From: Alisma plantago-aquatica
Taxonomy: Eukaryota > Streptophyta > Magnoliopsida > Alismatales > Alismataceae
Length of the DNA stretch: 64,000 bases
Direction of reading: 5' to 3'
Assembly: GCA_963693085.1 (NCBI GenBank)
Contig: OY856411.1
Coordinates: 69,243,001 to 69,307,000 of the forward strand
A program made the translations under genes and the position numbers. The notes beneath the pieces were generated by a model. That model ran no database searches, was not told where the DNA came from, and saw nothing but the letters and a program-made list of their open reading frames with translations. Of the stretch, positions 54,101-56,268 are shown in pieces; the stretch's first letter is position 1, and each line of letters opens with the position of its first letter.

Positions 54101-54582
54101 TCTATACAAACCACAGTAGCAGACTAGCAGTAACAGCTCCACGTTTACAAGAATGGCGAGACCAACATACCTGAGAATATAGGCATGGATAAAGTGCAGC
54201 AAGTTCCGCCAATAAGAGCCAACAGAGAGACAAAGATCCTGAGCTTATGCCTCAGCAGGAGAGGTACAACAACTCCCCAACTTATCGGCGGGACTGGCCC
54301 AGCGGCCTCAGCCGACTCCGACGTGGTGGGCACACTGGAATCATCCTCATCATCAGTGGCCGACGCCGGAGCCGATATGTAGGCGGAGCGGAGGAACCGC
54401 GAGCCAGCTCTTCCCCTCAGTGAATTCCTCCACTGAGGAGCGGGCGCGAAACAGGGGGACCGGTTTTGCCGGGAAAGGTGAGCGGAAAGAGTGGGCAGGC
54501 GATGGCGGACGCGGCGGAGGGTCTGCGGTTGGTGTGGGAGTATGAGTCGCTGAGGGAGGAGAAGGGAGGCAGCGGCGGCCAT
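1..54582 (-). CDS. ABCB28: ABCB28-like chloroplast ABC transporter gene, 5' part (exons 1-9), 3' part outside window
   Basis: Nine exons: 54171-54582, 51127-51314, 50472-50495, 31224-31325, 30932-31022, 30186-30286, 29941-29991, 28892-29020, 28567-28629. They total 1161 nt and give 387 codons in one frame with no stop. The order of blocks ([73 protein letters not shown]) matches the ABC transporter type-1 membrane domain of the plant half-size ABCB28/NAP8 class; this is recognition from memory, not a search. An Ala/Ser/Leu/Arg-rich, acid-poor N-terminus suggests plastid targeting, so the protein probably sits in the plastid envelope and uses ATP to export or import an unknown substrate. The nucleotide-binding domain (Walker A/B, signature) is not in the window and should lie beyond position 1. 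Introns 3 and 9 are packed with nested transposons, but the exons are intact, which suggests the gene is still functional. Confidence 0.85.
372..467. repeat. TATC, TATACA and (TA)n microsatellites
   Basis: A TATC run (372-400), then alternating CATATA units, then a long TA run (about 429-467) inside the 5' LTR of H. Confidence 0.9.
468..860. mobile_element. MITE flanked by TA microsatellite
   Basis: Imperfect terminal inverted repeats of about 27 bp: GAGTCAGGCTAGAATACACT at the left end, and the reverse complement of the right end reads GTGAAGCTGGAATACACTCG. The element is 393 bp, AT-rich and non-coding, and lies between (TA)n tracts at 429-467 and 861-890, as described for TA-targeting MITEs such as Micron of rice. 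A perfect 18-bp palindrome, AATACACTCGAGTGTATT, is at 833-850. Confidence 0.7.
963..2036. other. Internal region of element H, non-coding
   Basis: After the PBS there are two copies of an AAACCCTAGGTCTAGG motif (986-1050), then unremarkable sequence. The longest ORF (1520-1750) matches nothing I know. Near 1657-1700 a TTTCGACAATTTTGTGG stretch resembles the ends of the hAT-C family, but I found no matching TSD, so it may only be a fragment. Confidence 0.5.
2037..2149 (+). repeat. Element H 3' LTR, left part
   Basis: It begins TGATGTGGGACAAGT like the 5' LTR and stops at GTTTA (2145-2149), the TSD of element A. The rest of this LTR is at 28159-28370. Confidence 0.75.
2150..2298 (+). repeat. 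Element A 5' LTR
   Basis: 149 bp, TATTGAT...TTCCATA. It shares with the 3' LTR a long block that includes AGAGAGTGCCTTGTAATTG and ATCAAATAAAGATTATCC. Confidence 0.75.
2299..3017. other. Element A leader with C-rich tandem duplication
   Basis: From about 2342 to 2495 a C/T-rich unit of about 77 bp (CCCCTCCCCAACCCTAACG start) occurs twice in tandem; C-rich sequence continues to 2820. Open frames here, on both strands, are composition artefacts. A poly-C/T leader is common between the PBS and gag in this copia group. Confidence 0.6.
3040..4759 (+). pseudogene. Copia A gag, protease and integrase N-terminus (broken)
   Basis: Gag similarity begins at ATGGCGTC (3040) but the frame changes almost at once. 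Recognisable blocks are [20 protein letters not shown] and [14 protein letters not shown]; a CCHC knuckle, [14 protein letters not shown], at about 3832-3876; the protease DSGAS motif at about 4093; a GAG-pre-integrase region at 4198-4470; and the start of the integrase core (FIDDYS) at about 4648. There are several frameshifts and stops. Element B interrupts it at 4760, and about 370 bp of integrase are missing when the similarity resumes at about 12795. Confidence 0.75.
4760..4948 (+). repeat. Element B 5' LTR
   Basis: 189 bp. Closely related to 52303-52490 and, more distantly, to 27423-27604. Confidence 0.8.
4967..10679 (+). mobile_element. Element C: hAT DNA transposon (family hAT-C founder copy)
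   Basis: A perfect 8-bp TSD GCACTTAC is at 4959-4966 and 10680-10687, the expected size for hAT. The ends are CATGGAAC on the left and, on the complementary strand, CATAGAATT on the right; both keep the A2 and G5 typical of hAT termini. The 5.7-kb body encodes a BED finger, a DUF659-type core and a hAT dimerisation region, followed by an unusual long tail. Its subterminal sequences reappear in the non-coding copies at 37687-38683, 43350-44358 and 20550-21065. A tandem duplication of about 150 bp lies at 5565-5860. Confidence 0.9.
6041..10109 (+). pseudogene. hAT transposase gene of element C (several exons, two or three disabling changes)
   Basis: The start ATG is at 6041. The BED-type zinc finger has CKYC at about 6163, but a G-run (6184-6195) shifts the frame, and a TAG at about 6298 follows. 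The frame reopens as 6302-7000. The core exon at 7126-7429 has [12 protein letters not shown] and [10 protein letters not shown] (DUF659/hAT core; the two Asp are probable catalytic residues). An intron (donor GTGAGT at 7430) leads to 7550-8060, which has a TAG at about 7932. A short exon at about 8178-8311 follows, then the last exon from about 8401, with the hAT dimerisation block CERNWSTF at about 8569. The tail is a run of about 48 Asp/Glu (9038-9180), a Tyr/Gly-rich stretch (about 9568-9760) and a terminal block (9891-10010), with a stop at 10109. The tail is not part of textbook hAT transposases. The exon borders are my inference. Confidence 0.8.
10688..12794. other. Body of element B, non-coding
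   Basis: It has no gag-pol. It opens with an ACCTCCTCTTACGAACGGC segment that parallels 25216-25240 of L2. A series of CACGGCGTGTC-like motifs recurs at 11400-11720. Its last part (12604-12790) matches L2 26890-27060 and L3 51770-51930. Confidence 0.65.
12795..14338 (+). pseudogene. Copia A integrase C-end, RT and start of RNase H (broken)
   Basis: From about 12801 it reads [20 protein letters not shown] and [14 protein letters not shown] (end of the integrase/connection region). RT follows: [10 protein letters not shown] at about 13377, [15 protein letters not shown] at about 13467, [12 protein letters not shown] at about 13795, and [18 protein letters not shown] at about 13992. The RNase H start is HCTFVGG at about 14315. 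There are many frameshifts and stops. L2 interrupts it at about 14339, and the similarity continues at 27605. Confidence 0.75.
14459..14600 (-). repeat. Element M 3' LTR
   Basis: 142 bp, TGTTAAATAATG...TTTTCTCA on the minus strand; pairs with 24886-25019. Confidence 0.85.
14601..15083 (-). pseudogene. Copia M RNase H, 3' end
   Basis: The minus-strand frame from 14931 down to 14608 reads [43 protein letters not shown] and VADIFTKLL, the conserved end of copia RNase H. G2 is inserted at 15084; the RT part resumes at 20150. Confidence 0.8.
15084..15236 (+). repeat. Element G2 5' LTR
   Basis: 153 bp, TGTTACAATATA...TTTCACA, with a TATATATATGAGG promoter-like box near its 3' part. Confidence 0.9.
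15237..15728. other. G2 PBS and GC-rich leader
   Basis: PBS at 15237-15248, then a CCG/CAG-rich leader (15290-15480) that gives long artefactual ORFs on both strands, then the gag ATG at 15729. Confidence 0.7.
15729..19988 (+). pseudogene. G2 gag-pol, disrupted by two small deletions
   Basis: The first frame (15729-18527) covers gag, the CCHC knuckle [14 protein letters not shown], protease DSGASSH, GAG-pre-integrase and integrase with DNALEF and GVAERKN. At about 18517 a 2-base loss relative to G1 shifts the frame. RT with YVDDIIISG continues in 18544-19455. At about 19395 a further 1-base loss restores the original frame, and 19452-19988 carries RNase H ([19 protein letters not shown]). 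One integrase position also differs: VHSNVWG here, VHYDVWG in G1, so the first acidic residue of the core is lost. Confidence 0.85.
19996..20149 (+). repeat. Element G2 3' LTR
   Basis: 154 bp, one T longer than the 5' copy in the TTTTTATATATT stretch. Confidence 0.9.
20150..20549 (-). pseudogene. Copia M RT, middle part
   Basis: The minus-strand frame 20539-20279 reads [33 protein letters not shown] and [14 protein letters not shown], the catalytic YVDD part of RT. It is interrupted by G2 on one side and the 516-bp hAT copy on the other. Confidence 0.8.
20550..21065 (-). mobile_element. Non-autonomous hAT-C copy D3 (516 bp)
   Basis: A perfect 8-bp TSD TACCAGAC is at 20542-20549 and 21066-21073, inside the M RT reading frame, which rejoins when it is removed. 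The ends are CAAGGAAG and CTATG. The left subterminal ATGTCCGATTTCGATGTCG matches, reversed, the right end of element C. No coding capacity. Confidence 0.85.
21074..24335 (-). pseudogene. Copia M gag, protease, integrase and RT N-terminus (broken)
   Basis: Read on the minus strand from 24335: gag [20 protein letters not shown] to about 23985 (stop), a zinc-knuckle region near 23520, protease [12 protein letters not shown] near 23210, GAG-pre-integrase to about 22826, integrase DNALEF and GVAERKN (22568-22300), and connection/RT from 22462 to 21197, including [15 protein letters not shown]. Several frameshifts and stops separate the pieces. It is related to G1/G2 but more diverged. Confidence 0.8.
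24336..24885 (-). other. Copia M leader and PBS
   Basis: GC-rich leader between gag and the PBS complement (24874-24885), with an imperfect repeat of GCAAATGACC-CCTAGGTCC about 80 bp apart (24388-24482). Confidence 0.65.
24886..25019 (-). repeat. Element M 5' LTR
   Basis: 134 bp; TGTTAAATAGCG...TTTTCTCA on the minus strand. Confidence 0.85.
25025..25088 (+). repeat. Element L2 5' LTR, right part
   Basis: It continues 14339-14458 after the AGGAC duplication and ends TTTTCACA just before the PBS. It matches the end of 27423-27604. Confidence 0.75.
25101..27422. other. Internal region of L2, non-coding
   Basis: A GC-rich first half (CCGCC/CAGCAG-rich to about 26050) and an AT-richer second half with GAGAGA tracts (26360-26440). 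No gag-pol motif in any frame; the 140-residue ORF at 25724-26146 has no recognisable domain. Homologous blocks occur in B and L3, so this is a family-level sequence. Confidence 0.65.
27423..27604 (+). repeat. Element L2 3' LTR
   Basis: 182 bp, TGTTAGAGAG...TTCTCACA, with a TATATATAGGAC promoter-like box. It is preceded by a GAGGAGGAG polypurine tract. Confidence 0.8.
27605..27974 (+). pseudogene. Copia A RNase H, 3' end
   Basis: [15 protein letters not shown] at 27605, then [29 protein letters not shown] and HNIYAPT with a stop at 27972-27974, directly before the A polypurine tract. It continues the RNase H fragment that ends at 14338. Confidence 0.8.
27981..28153 (+). repeat. Element A 3' LTR
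   Basis: 173 bp, TATAGAT...TTCTATA. The extra length over the 5' LTR is near its start. Confidence 0.75.
28159..28370 (+). repeat. Element H 3' LTR, right part
   Basis: It resumes GTATTAGG after element A and ends GCATCA before the AAGAC TSD. The block TTGAATTAGATGAATGAAAT matches the end of the 5' LTR. Confidence 0.75.
28567..28629 (-). CDS. ABCB28: ABCB28-like exon 9, last exon in window
   Basis: Twenty-one codons, [20 protein letters not shown] plus A, form the sixth membrane helix. The acceptor is TTTTCAG and the donor is GCA|GTAAGT. The family continues here with a VQGL-type block, which I do not find in 1-186 or elsewhere in the window, so intron 9 must be longer than 28.5 kb. Confidence 0.85.
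28892..29020 (-). CDS. ABCB28: ABCB28-like exon 8
   Basis: Forty-three codons run from [12 protein letters not shown] through [19 protein letters not shown] to CLGGSKVKA, and include the fifth membrane helix. The acceptor is TTCCAG and the donor is GCG|GTAAGA, phase 0. Confidence 0.85.
29021..29940. other. ABCB28-like intron 7
   Basis: AT-rich intron of 920 bp. I see no element or gene inside it; small ORFs are chance. Confidence 0.75.
29941..29991 (-). CDS. ABCB28: ABCB28-like exon 7
   Basis: Seventeen codons, [17 protein letters not shown], with an AATAG acceptor and a TTG|GTAAGT donor. VRSF-x-GE is the conserved motif at this position in ABC half-transporters. Confidence 0.85.
30186..30286 (-). 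CDS. ABCB28: ABCB28-like exon 6
   Basis: It encodes [20 protein letters not shown] then [14 protein letters not shown], the long cytoplasmic helix region of the membrane domain. The acceptor is TTTACAG and the donor is ACA|GTATGT. The exon completes the Ala codon begun in exon 5 and ends in phase 0. Confidence 0.85.
30287..30931. other. ABCB28-like intron 5
   Basis: AT-rich intron of 645 bp with no recognisable element. Confidence 0.75.
30932..31022 (-). CDS. ABCB28: ABCB28-like exon 5 (membrane helices)
   Basis: A CCGCAG acceptor leads into [18 protein letters not shown] followed by [12 protein letters not shown], two hydrophobic stretches separated by the typical SPKLAP turn of ABC exporter membrane domains. 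The donor is G|GTAAGC, phase 1. Confidence 0.85.
31224..31325 (-). CDS. ABCB28: ABCB28-like exon 4 (GC donor)
   Basis: It encodes [20 protein letters not shown] then [14 protein letters not shown], 34 codons in phase 0, after a TTTGTAG acceptor. The frame and family alignment require the exon to end at GAG, where the next bases are GCATGT, so this looks like a GC-AG intron. Using the GT four bases further in would shift the frame, and the GT seven bases in would add no obvious family residues. Confidence 0.8.
31326..31838. other. ABCB28-like intron 3, exon-4-proximal part
   Basis: Unique-looking sequence with a GGGAAAGGGAAATG purine-rich tract at 31660-31740. No element recognised. Confidence 0.6.
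31959..32111 (+). repeat. Element G1 5' LTR
   Basis: 153 bp, TGTTAACATATA...TCTCACA, with a TTATATATATGAGG promoter-like box about 50 bp before its end. Confidence 0.95.
32584..36840 (+). CDS. Ty1/copia gag-pol polyprotein, complete, 1418 residues
   Basis: Encodes all proteins needed for copying: Gag particle protein, aspartic protease, integrase, reverse transcriptase and RNase H. I start at ATG 32584 ([11 protein letters not shown]) because homologues A, M and G2 begin at the same residue; the in-frame ATG ten codons upstream lies in the leader. Domains: gag ([10 protein letters not shown] about residue 17; AKQMWDQL about 97), zinc knuckle C274-C277-H282-C287, protease DSGAS (D377), GAG-pre-integrase HHCC (H508, H513, C533, C536), integrase D564, D627, E663 (spacing of 35 between the last two), RT YVDD (1101-1104), RNase H DSDYAGS (from D1265). 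No stop or frameshift, and all checked catalytic residues are present, so it may be autonomous. Confidence 0.95.
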   Translation: MASSHDDFRRQVTTVKLDGRNYPHWVCSMTIYARSQGKYSHLIHAGPAAPAEDADAKDVKAYDDWVRDDSTVMTWILNRSIEKISVTLLHLPTAKQMWDQLARTYSHSQNPKKVFDITKQLGRLQFTGTDIADYFSDFTGLWGELESYHPLSTDLATKQRQRQELQLVQFLCGLPESYAGVVDQILASDPLPSLQSAYKRLQRLPSSSSSLTTDVGDSSALAAASGRGRGRGRGRFTESRPPLGGGRGRAAPGRGASSTAPTAGARPQSGQRLCTFCGRSNHIEEKCWEKYGKPAWANAAADSTTTASEGTTQPTDSASSGATADYIRAEVERLLLELVGASSQASTSGAHAATYSGYDTAFLSSSSTPGNTKWVIDSGASSHISGNRSLFHKLFKPARPSSVMLADGSKSAVSGVGDIASDFLLKSALYVPRFPLNLLSVSKILRSLQCSLTFIPGSCVFQDLRTRMKIGGGYEGADGLFYLDHLPKAAKASVTPALSTSVSALQWHYRLGHPSSEKLRCLVPDLGICRFQCESCQLGKQTRAVYPRRSQISSKNIFDIVHYDVWGPCHVPSLSGHKYFILFIDDFSRTTWLFMMKSRSEVLSIIKFFFAEIKTQYGMPVKIFRTDNALEFVKKDVDVFCKSVGTIHQTSCAYTPQQNGVAERKNRHVLEVARTIMMHAHVPRSFWPEAILTACFLINRMPSSVIGNKIPIQVLQPDIQLFTVPPRIFRCTCFVRLVGPTSDKLSPRAEKCMFLGYSRTQKGYRCYSPTARKWFTSSDVVFFEDTPYYSARGDSLQSDLIASPLPVTSECVPDTTDKVTTEADKPPLIVYQRRNRVPSTQDTPHENQSSPLEGSATPEVHSDLDLPIALRKGTRSYTSHSIAQFVSTDHLNVHSSNFVYALSAVAVPKNIQDALQSTGWLSAMQEEMLALAEQDTWELVDPPPQCKPVGCRWVYVVKYQPDGTVERLKARLVAKGYTQTYGIDYFETFSPVARLNSVRILLSVAVNLDWPLLQLDVKNAFLYGDLQEEVYMEQPPGFVAQGGSHKVCRLKKSIYGLKQSPRDWFDKLSKIMIDFGFLRSQVDHSVFTKKTSAGIIILIVYVDDIIISGSDSLGIQATKSHLGKHFATKDLGKLRYFLGIEVSRNSNALVLSQRKYVLDILQETGMLGARPADIPLDPNVNWDDDSSPLFADHKKYRRLIGKLIYLTVTRADISTAVGLLSRYLDKPRQCHWDALCQILRYLKKSPGKELHYRKNGHCSLAGYSDSDYAGSRVDRKSTSGYCTYVGGNLVTWRSKKQNVVARSSAEAEYRAMAHTACELLWVRSLLKEFGVDSSSAIPMHCDNKAAIFIANNPVYHERTKHIEVDCHFIRESILTGKICTPFTRSEDQVADIFTKLLAKKQFCILMDKLGMIDIYAPT
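36848..37000 (+). repeat. Element G1 3' LTR
   Basis: 153 bp; one difference by eye from the 5' copy. Confidence 0.95.
37199..37686. other. Intron 3 sequence between the H remnant and hAT copy D2
   Basis: Contains a short hairpin-like CCTGCCAGGCAGGG (37206-37219). Nothing else recognised. Confidence 0.5.
37687..38683 (-). mobile_element. Non-autonomous hAT-C copy D2 (997 bp)
   Basis: A perfect 8-bp TSD CTACCATT is at 37679-37686 and 38684-38691. The ends are CAAGGAATTAAATG and GTTCCATG. Its left 450 bp match, reversed, the last part of element C (for example GGGATCCATGTCTTGATGAG and GCACAAATGAACAGAAATGT), and its right end matches C's left end, so it is an internal-deletion derivative in the opposite orientation. 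Confidence 0.9.
38902..39580. mobile_element. Non-autonomous hAT-C copy D6 (679 bp)
   Basis: A perfect 8-bp TSD GTTGTAAG is at 38894-38901 and 39581-39588. The ends are perfect 8-bp inverted repeats, CATGGAAC and GTTCCATG. The subterminal parts are rich in TTCGAC/GTCGAA motifs in both orientations. No coding content. Confidence 0.9.
39839..39986 (+). repeat. Element E 5' LTR
   Basis: 148 bp, TGTTAATATATC...TTTTTACA. Confidence 0.85.
40492..43349 (+). pseudogene. Copia E gag, protease, integrase, RT N-terminus (broken)
   Basis: Gag begins [13 protein letters not shown] at 40492 but shifts frame near 40570. The zinc knuckle is missing: the text jumps from the gag core at about 40935 to a protease-proximal region. 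The protease motif reads [10 protein letters not shown] (about 41194), with Phe in place of the usual Ser. Integrase in 41276-42637 has [17 protein letters not shown] and GVAERKN, so DDE is intact there. RT starts at 42986 ([14 protein letters not shown]) and runs to WFDKFS, where the hAT copy is inserted. Confidence 0.8.
43350..44358 (-). mobile_element. Non-autonomous hAT-C copy D1 (about 1009 bp)
   Basis: The flanks are GTTCAGTG (43342-43349) and CTTCAGTG (44359-44366), a 7/8 match for the hAT 8-bp TSD. The ends are CATAGAATTAAATATCCGAT and GTTCCATA. Removal rejoins the copia RT frame (WFDKFS then GVVLKMGF). It is closely related to D2 along its length and, reversed, to both ends of element C. 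Confidence 0.85.
44359..45316 (+). pseudogene. Copia E RT C-part and RNase H (broken)
   Basis: [14 protein letters not shown] at about 44460, [13 protein letters not shown] at about 44540, then degraded RNase H with [10 protein letters not shown] at about 44950. A 29-bp segment, GATCCACATCTTGATATTGT onward, is repeated in tandem with small changes (44993-45021 and 45032-45060), and about 80 codons of RNase H are missing after it. The end reads [29 protein letters not shown] and [10 protein letters not shown]. Confidence 0.75.
45329..45488 (+). repeat. Element E 3' LTR
   Basis: 160 bp; begins TCTTAATGTATC after the polypurine tract and ends TTTTTACA. Confidence 0.8.
45494..47109. other. Intron 3 sequence without recognised element
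   Basis: A GGA/GAA purine-rich tract at 45590-45915 and a stretch with repeated GTGTCC/CCATGGACAC motifs at 45955-46085. The minus-strand ORFs of 74-98 codons show no domain I recognise. It could be an old, unclassified element. Confidence 0.4.
47110..47290. repeat. GGGTC-rich hAT-MITE-like fragment
   Basis: It starts CTAGGGGTGGCAAAAA, a terminus seen in many plant hAT MITEs, followed by CCAGACCCGGCCAGACCCGA-type and GGGTCAGGTC-type repeats in both orientations. I could not find the other end or a TSD. Confidence 0.4.
47986..49242 (+). mobile_element. hAT-C relative D4 (1257 bp) carrying a transposase-tail remnant
   Basis: A perfect 8-bp TSD GTTTCGAC is at 47978-47985 and 49243-49250. The ends are CAAGGAATGAAG and, on the complementary strand, CAAGGAACAAGG. 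The left and right 200 bp are full of TACCGAC/GTCGGTA motifs. Positions 48704-48823 translate to a 40-codon block that aligns without gaps to the last block of the element C transposase. Confidence 0.85.
48704..48823 (+). pseudogene. Remnant of the hAT-C transposase C-terminal block
   Basis: Forty codons starting [11 protein letters not shown] and ending SLYGEP, with one in-frame stop at codon 25. By eye 19 of 40 positions equal those of element C (9891-10010), including E-H, T-Y-N, Y-R and H-M-S. It is all that is left of the coding region here. Confidence 0.75.
49243..49419. repeat. Probable end of an older hAT-C relative, split by D4
   Basis: The stretch ending ACAATTTTGTGGGAATTTAA and then CCCATG resembles the right end of D3, where GACAATTTTGTGGAAATTTT leads to CTATG. 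No matching left end or TSD found. Confidence 0.35.
49428..50471. other. Intron 3, exon-3-proximal part with a poly-G run
   Basis: No gene or element recognised. A run of 23 G lies at 50194-50216. Confidence 0.6.
50472..50495 (-). CDS. ABCB28: ABCB28-like exon 3, 24-nt microexon
   Basis: Eight codons, VEFFDRYK, lie between a TTGCAG acceptor and an AAG|GTATGT donor. The E-x-x-F-[FD] block is the expected coupling region between membrane helices of ABC exporters, and it is needed to join exon 2 (IQK) to exon 4 (VGELTG). Intron 2 is 631 bp; intron 3, on the other side, is 19.1 kb. Confidence 0.85.
50496..51126. other. ABCB28-like intron 2
   Basis: 631 bp, AT-rich. A short direct repeat, GAGCTACACAGTATGTGATG / TGTACACAGTATGTGATG, lies at 50930-50985. 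Otherwise unremarkable. Confidence 0.7.
51127..51314 (-). CDS. ABCB28: ABCB28-like exon 2
   Basis: A TTTGCAG acceptor precedes 51314 and a GTACTA donor follows 51127. The exon encodes [16 protein letters not shown], then a hydrophobic helix ([15 protein letters not shown]), then the intracellular stretch ending RRMLIQK. It completes the Gly codon begun in exon 1 and ends in phase 0. Length is 188 nt. Confidence 0.85.
51770..52490 (+). mobile_element. Element L3: 3' part of an L-family LTR retrotransposon
   Basis: Body sequence from about 51770 (CATCAACACCTCGTCCAGCT, the same as B at about 12656) runs to a GAGTGGAAG polypurine-like tract and a 3' LTR at 52303-52490 (TGTTAGAAAG...TTTCAACA). 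The 5' LTR and most of the body are missing. It lies in host intron 1. Confidence 0.7.
52303..52490 (+). repeat. Element L3 3' LTR
   Basis: 188 bp, very similar to the B 5' LTR (4760-4948), which shows they are one subfamily distinct from L2. Confidence 0.8.
52491..53070 (+). pseudogene. Copia fragment F (protease and GAG-pre-integrase)
   Basis: Broken frames read [14 protein letters not shown] (protease motif, about 52643), [12 protein letters not shown] (about 52898) and [13 protein letters not shown] (about 53000, the degraded HHCC start). No ends identified. Confidence 0.6.
53071..54170. other. Remainder of ABCB28-like intron 1
   Basis: AT-rich with no recognisable coding blocks. Part of it may be the decayed continuation of fragment F. 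Confidence 0.5.
54171..54582 (-). CDS. ABCB28: ABCB28-like exon 1 (transit peptide, start of membrane domain)
   Basis: I chose the ATG at 54582-54580 ([11 protein letters not shown]) because what follows looks like a chloroplast transit peptide: small, hydroxylated and Arg residues for about 60 positions before AYISAPAS. An in-frame ATG 16 codons upstream (54630) would add an acidic MPDEKW start and is less likely. A Ser/Asp/Glu linker follows, then a cytoplasmic or stromal RHKLR segment and the first membrane helix ending MPIFS. The donor is CAG|GTATGT at 54170-54169 and leaves phase 1 (the G of the Gly codon). The exon is GC-rich compared with the rest of the window. Confidence 0.8.
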
Positions 54583-56268
54583 GGATCTGAGTGTGGTGGA
54601 GGCGGGAATCGTCCATTTTTCGTCTGGCAAGCACGGCTCCTGGAGTTATAGAGAATGGAGGTAAGGTGCTTGGGGTGGGGCCCGGTTTGTTTTCCGGAAA
54701 GGAGAGAGAGCTGCGGATGTGATACGTGATGGGGTAACGCAGGACTACAACACTTCCATACTGGACTGTTCCGGGTCACCGTTAAAGACGAATTGACTTT
54801 TTTTGACAAATGGTAAACATCCATTAATTAAAGGAGGGAAATCAAACTACGCCATTACGCCCTCGGCAAAAGGTGCACGTGGGCTCGTGGCCCGGCGATG
54901 GCAGTGGCAGATCTCTAGGTTCTGTTTGGAAGTAGATCCATTTGAGTTGTTTTGCGTGCTATTTTGGAAGGCATATTTCGATGAGATTGAAATATACATC
55001 CAATGTTATTAAGGACTAGTTTGGTTGGACTGCAAATCAAAGTATGTTTGTAACTGTACTATGTTTTTCAACGATTAGACTATGTTTAGTAAGTGGTGAA
55101 TTATGGTTATAGGAAATGATGGTGAAACAAAAATATTATTTGGTACGCATTGTAGTAGTGATAGGAATTTTTTCATGGTGAATTTTAGTCTATTTTTGTC
55201 CCTACGGAAAAGCATGGTGAATGATGGTGGAAAAAAAATTAAGTTTTCATTGGTATATGGGCATATGTGAAAGAAAAATTCTACTATATTTATCACTCTC
55301 TATGCAACATGTTTTCCTCCAAGATTTCTTTTCCACCAACAAATTTTAATTTTCTACCAAAACTTATTTTGTTCTAAATAATATGTATATATCTTATTTT
55401 TTCAAACAAACTTTTTTCTCGTTATTTTTTTATTTGTTAATGTACCCATTACCAATTAAAAATATTTATTTATCGTTAAAAATCTCTCTTCCTAACACAA
55501 AATTTTTCCACCTCAACGTTTCTCTCTAAGACGAGTTTTCTCACTCCAAGACTAAATTTTCCACCATACTTTTTTCCTCCAAGACAACTTTTTTCCCTCC
55601 AGAACAACGTTTCCGCCACACCTTTTTCCCTCAAAGATAAAGTTTCCTACTAAATCTTTTTCTTGCAAGACAATTTTTCATCAAATCTTTTCCCCTCCCA
55701 GAAAAAGTTTCATGTCACACCTTTTTCTCCAAGATATATTTTTTCCTCCAACACAATGTTTCCCGCCACACCATTTCTTCCCCAAGATAAAGTTTCTCAC
55801 TAAATCATTTTTCCTGCAAGATAAAGTTTCTCATCAAATTCTTCTCTCCTCCAAAAAAAAATTCCTATCATAAAAATTTTTCATACATGTTAAATAAATA
55901 GAATTTATATAAATATAGTTTTCTATCTCATCATCGTAACTATGTAACAAACAACACTTTTTAAATATTTCCTCATCCCTTTCACCATCACCATACAAGT
56001 ATTACCAAATAACAAATTTTAACAATTTCACCATCACCATCACTATCAGTATCACTGTCACGGCCGTCACCATCAACGTGTATTTTGTCATCACGTATCA
56101 AGCCAGCCTTAACTTTTGGTTGTACGTGGATTCAACTCGCATTAGGAAAACAAACTATACACGGGTAGCAGATTGTGTAGAAATTTGTAGAGCTTGAATT
56201 GCGCCCAATTTGGACGCAGTCCATTTCCATGACATATGTGACCCCACACCATGTCAAGAGGAGTTGCA
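54583..56268. other. Upstream region of the ABCB28-like gene
   Basis: 54583-54800 should contain the gene's promoter and 5' UTR, but I see no unambiguous TATA box or initiator. At 55490-55860 a diverged tandem array of about 60 bp repeats motifs like TTTTTCCTCCAAGA and GTTTCCCGCCACACC. A CACCATCACCATCAC stretch lies at 55980-56070. Confidence 0.45.

Noticed and set aside
54185..54651. Plus-strand ORFs over ABCB28-like exon 1
   Set aside because: Shadow frames of the real minus-strand exon; no known domain.
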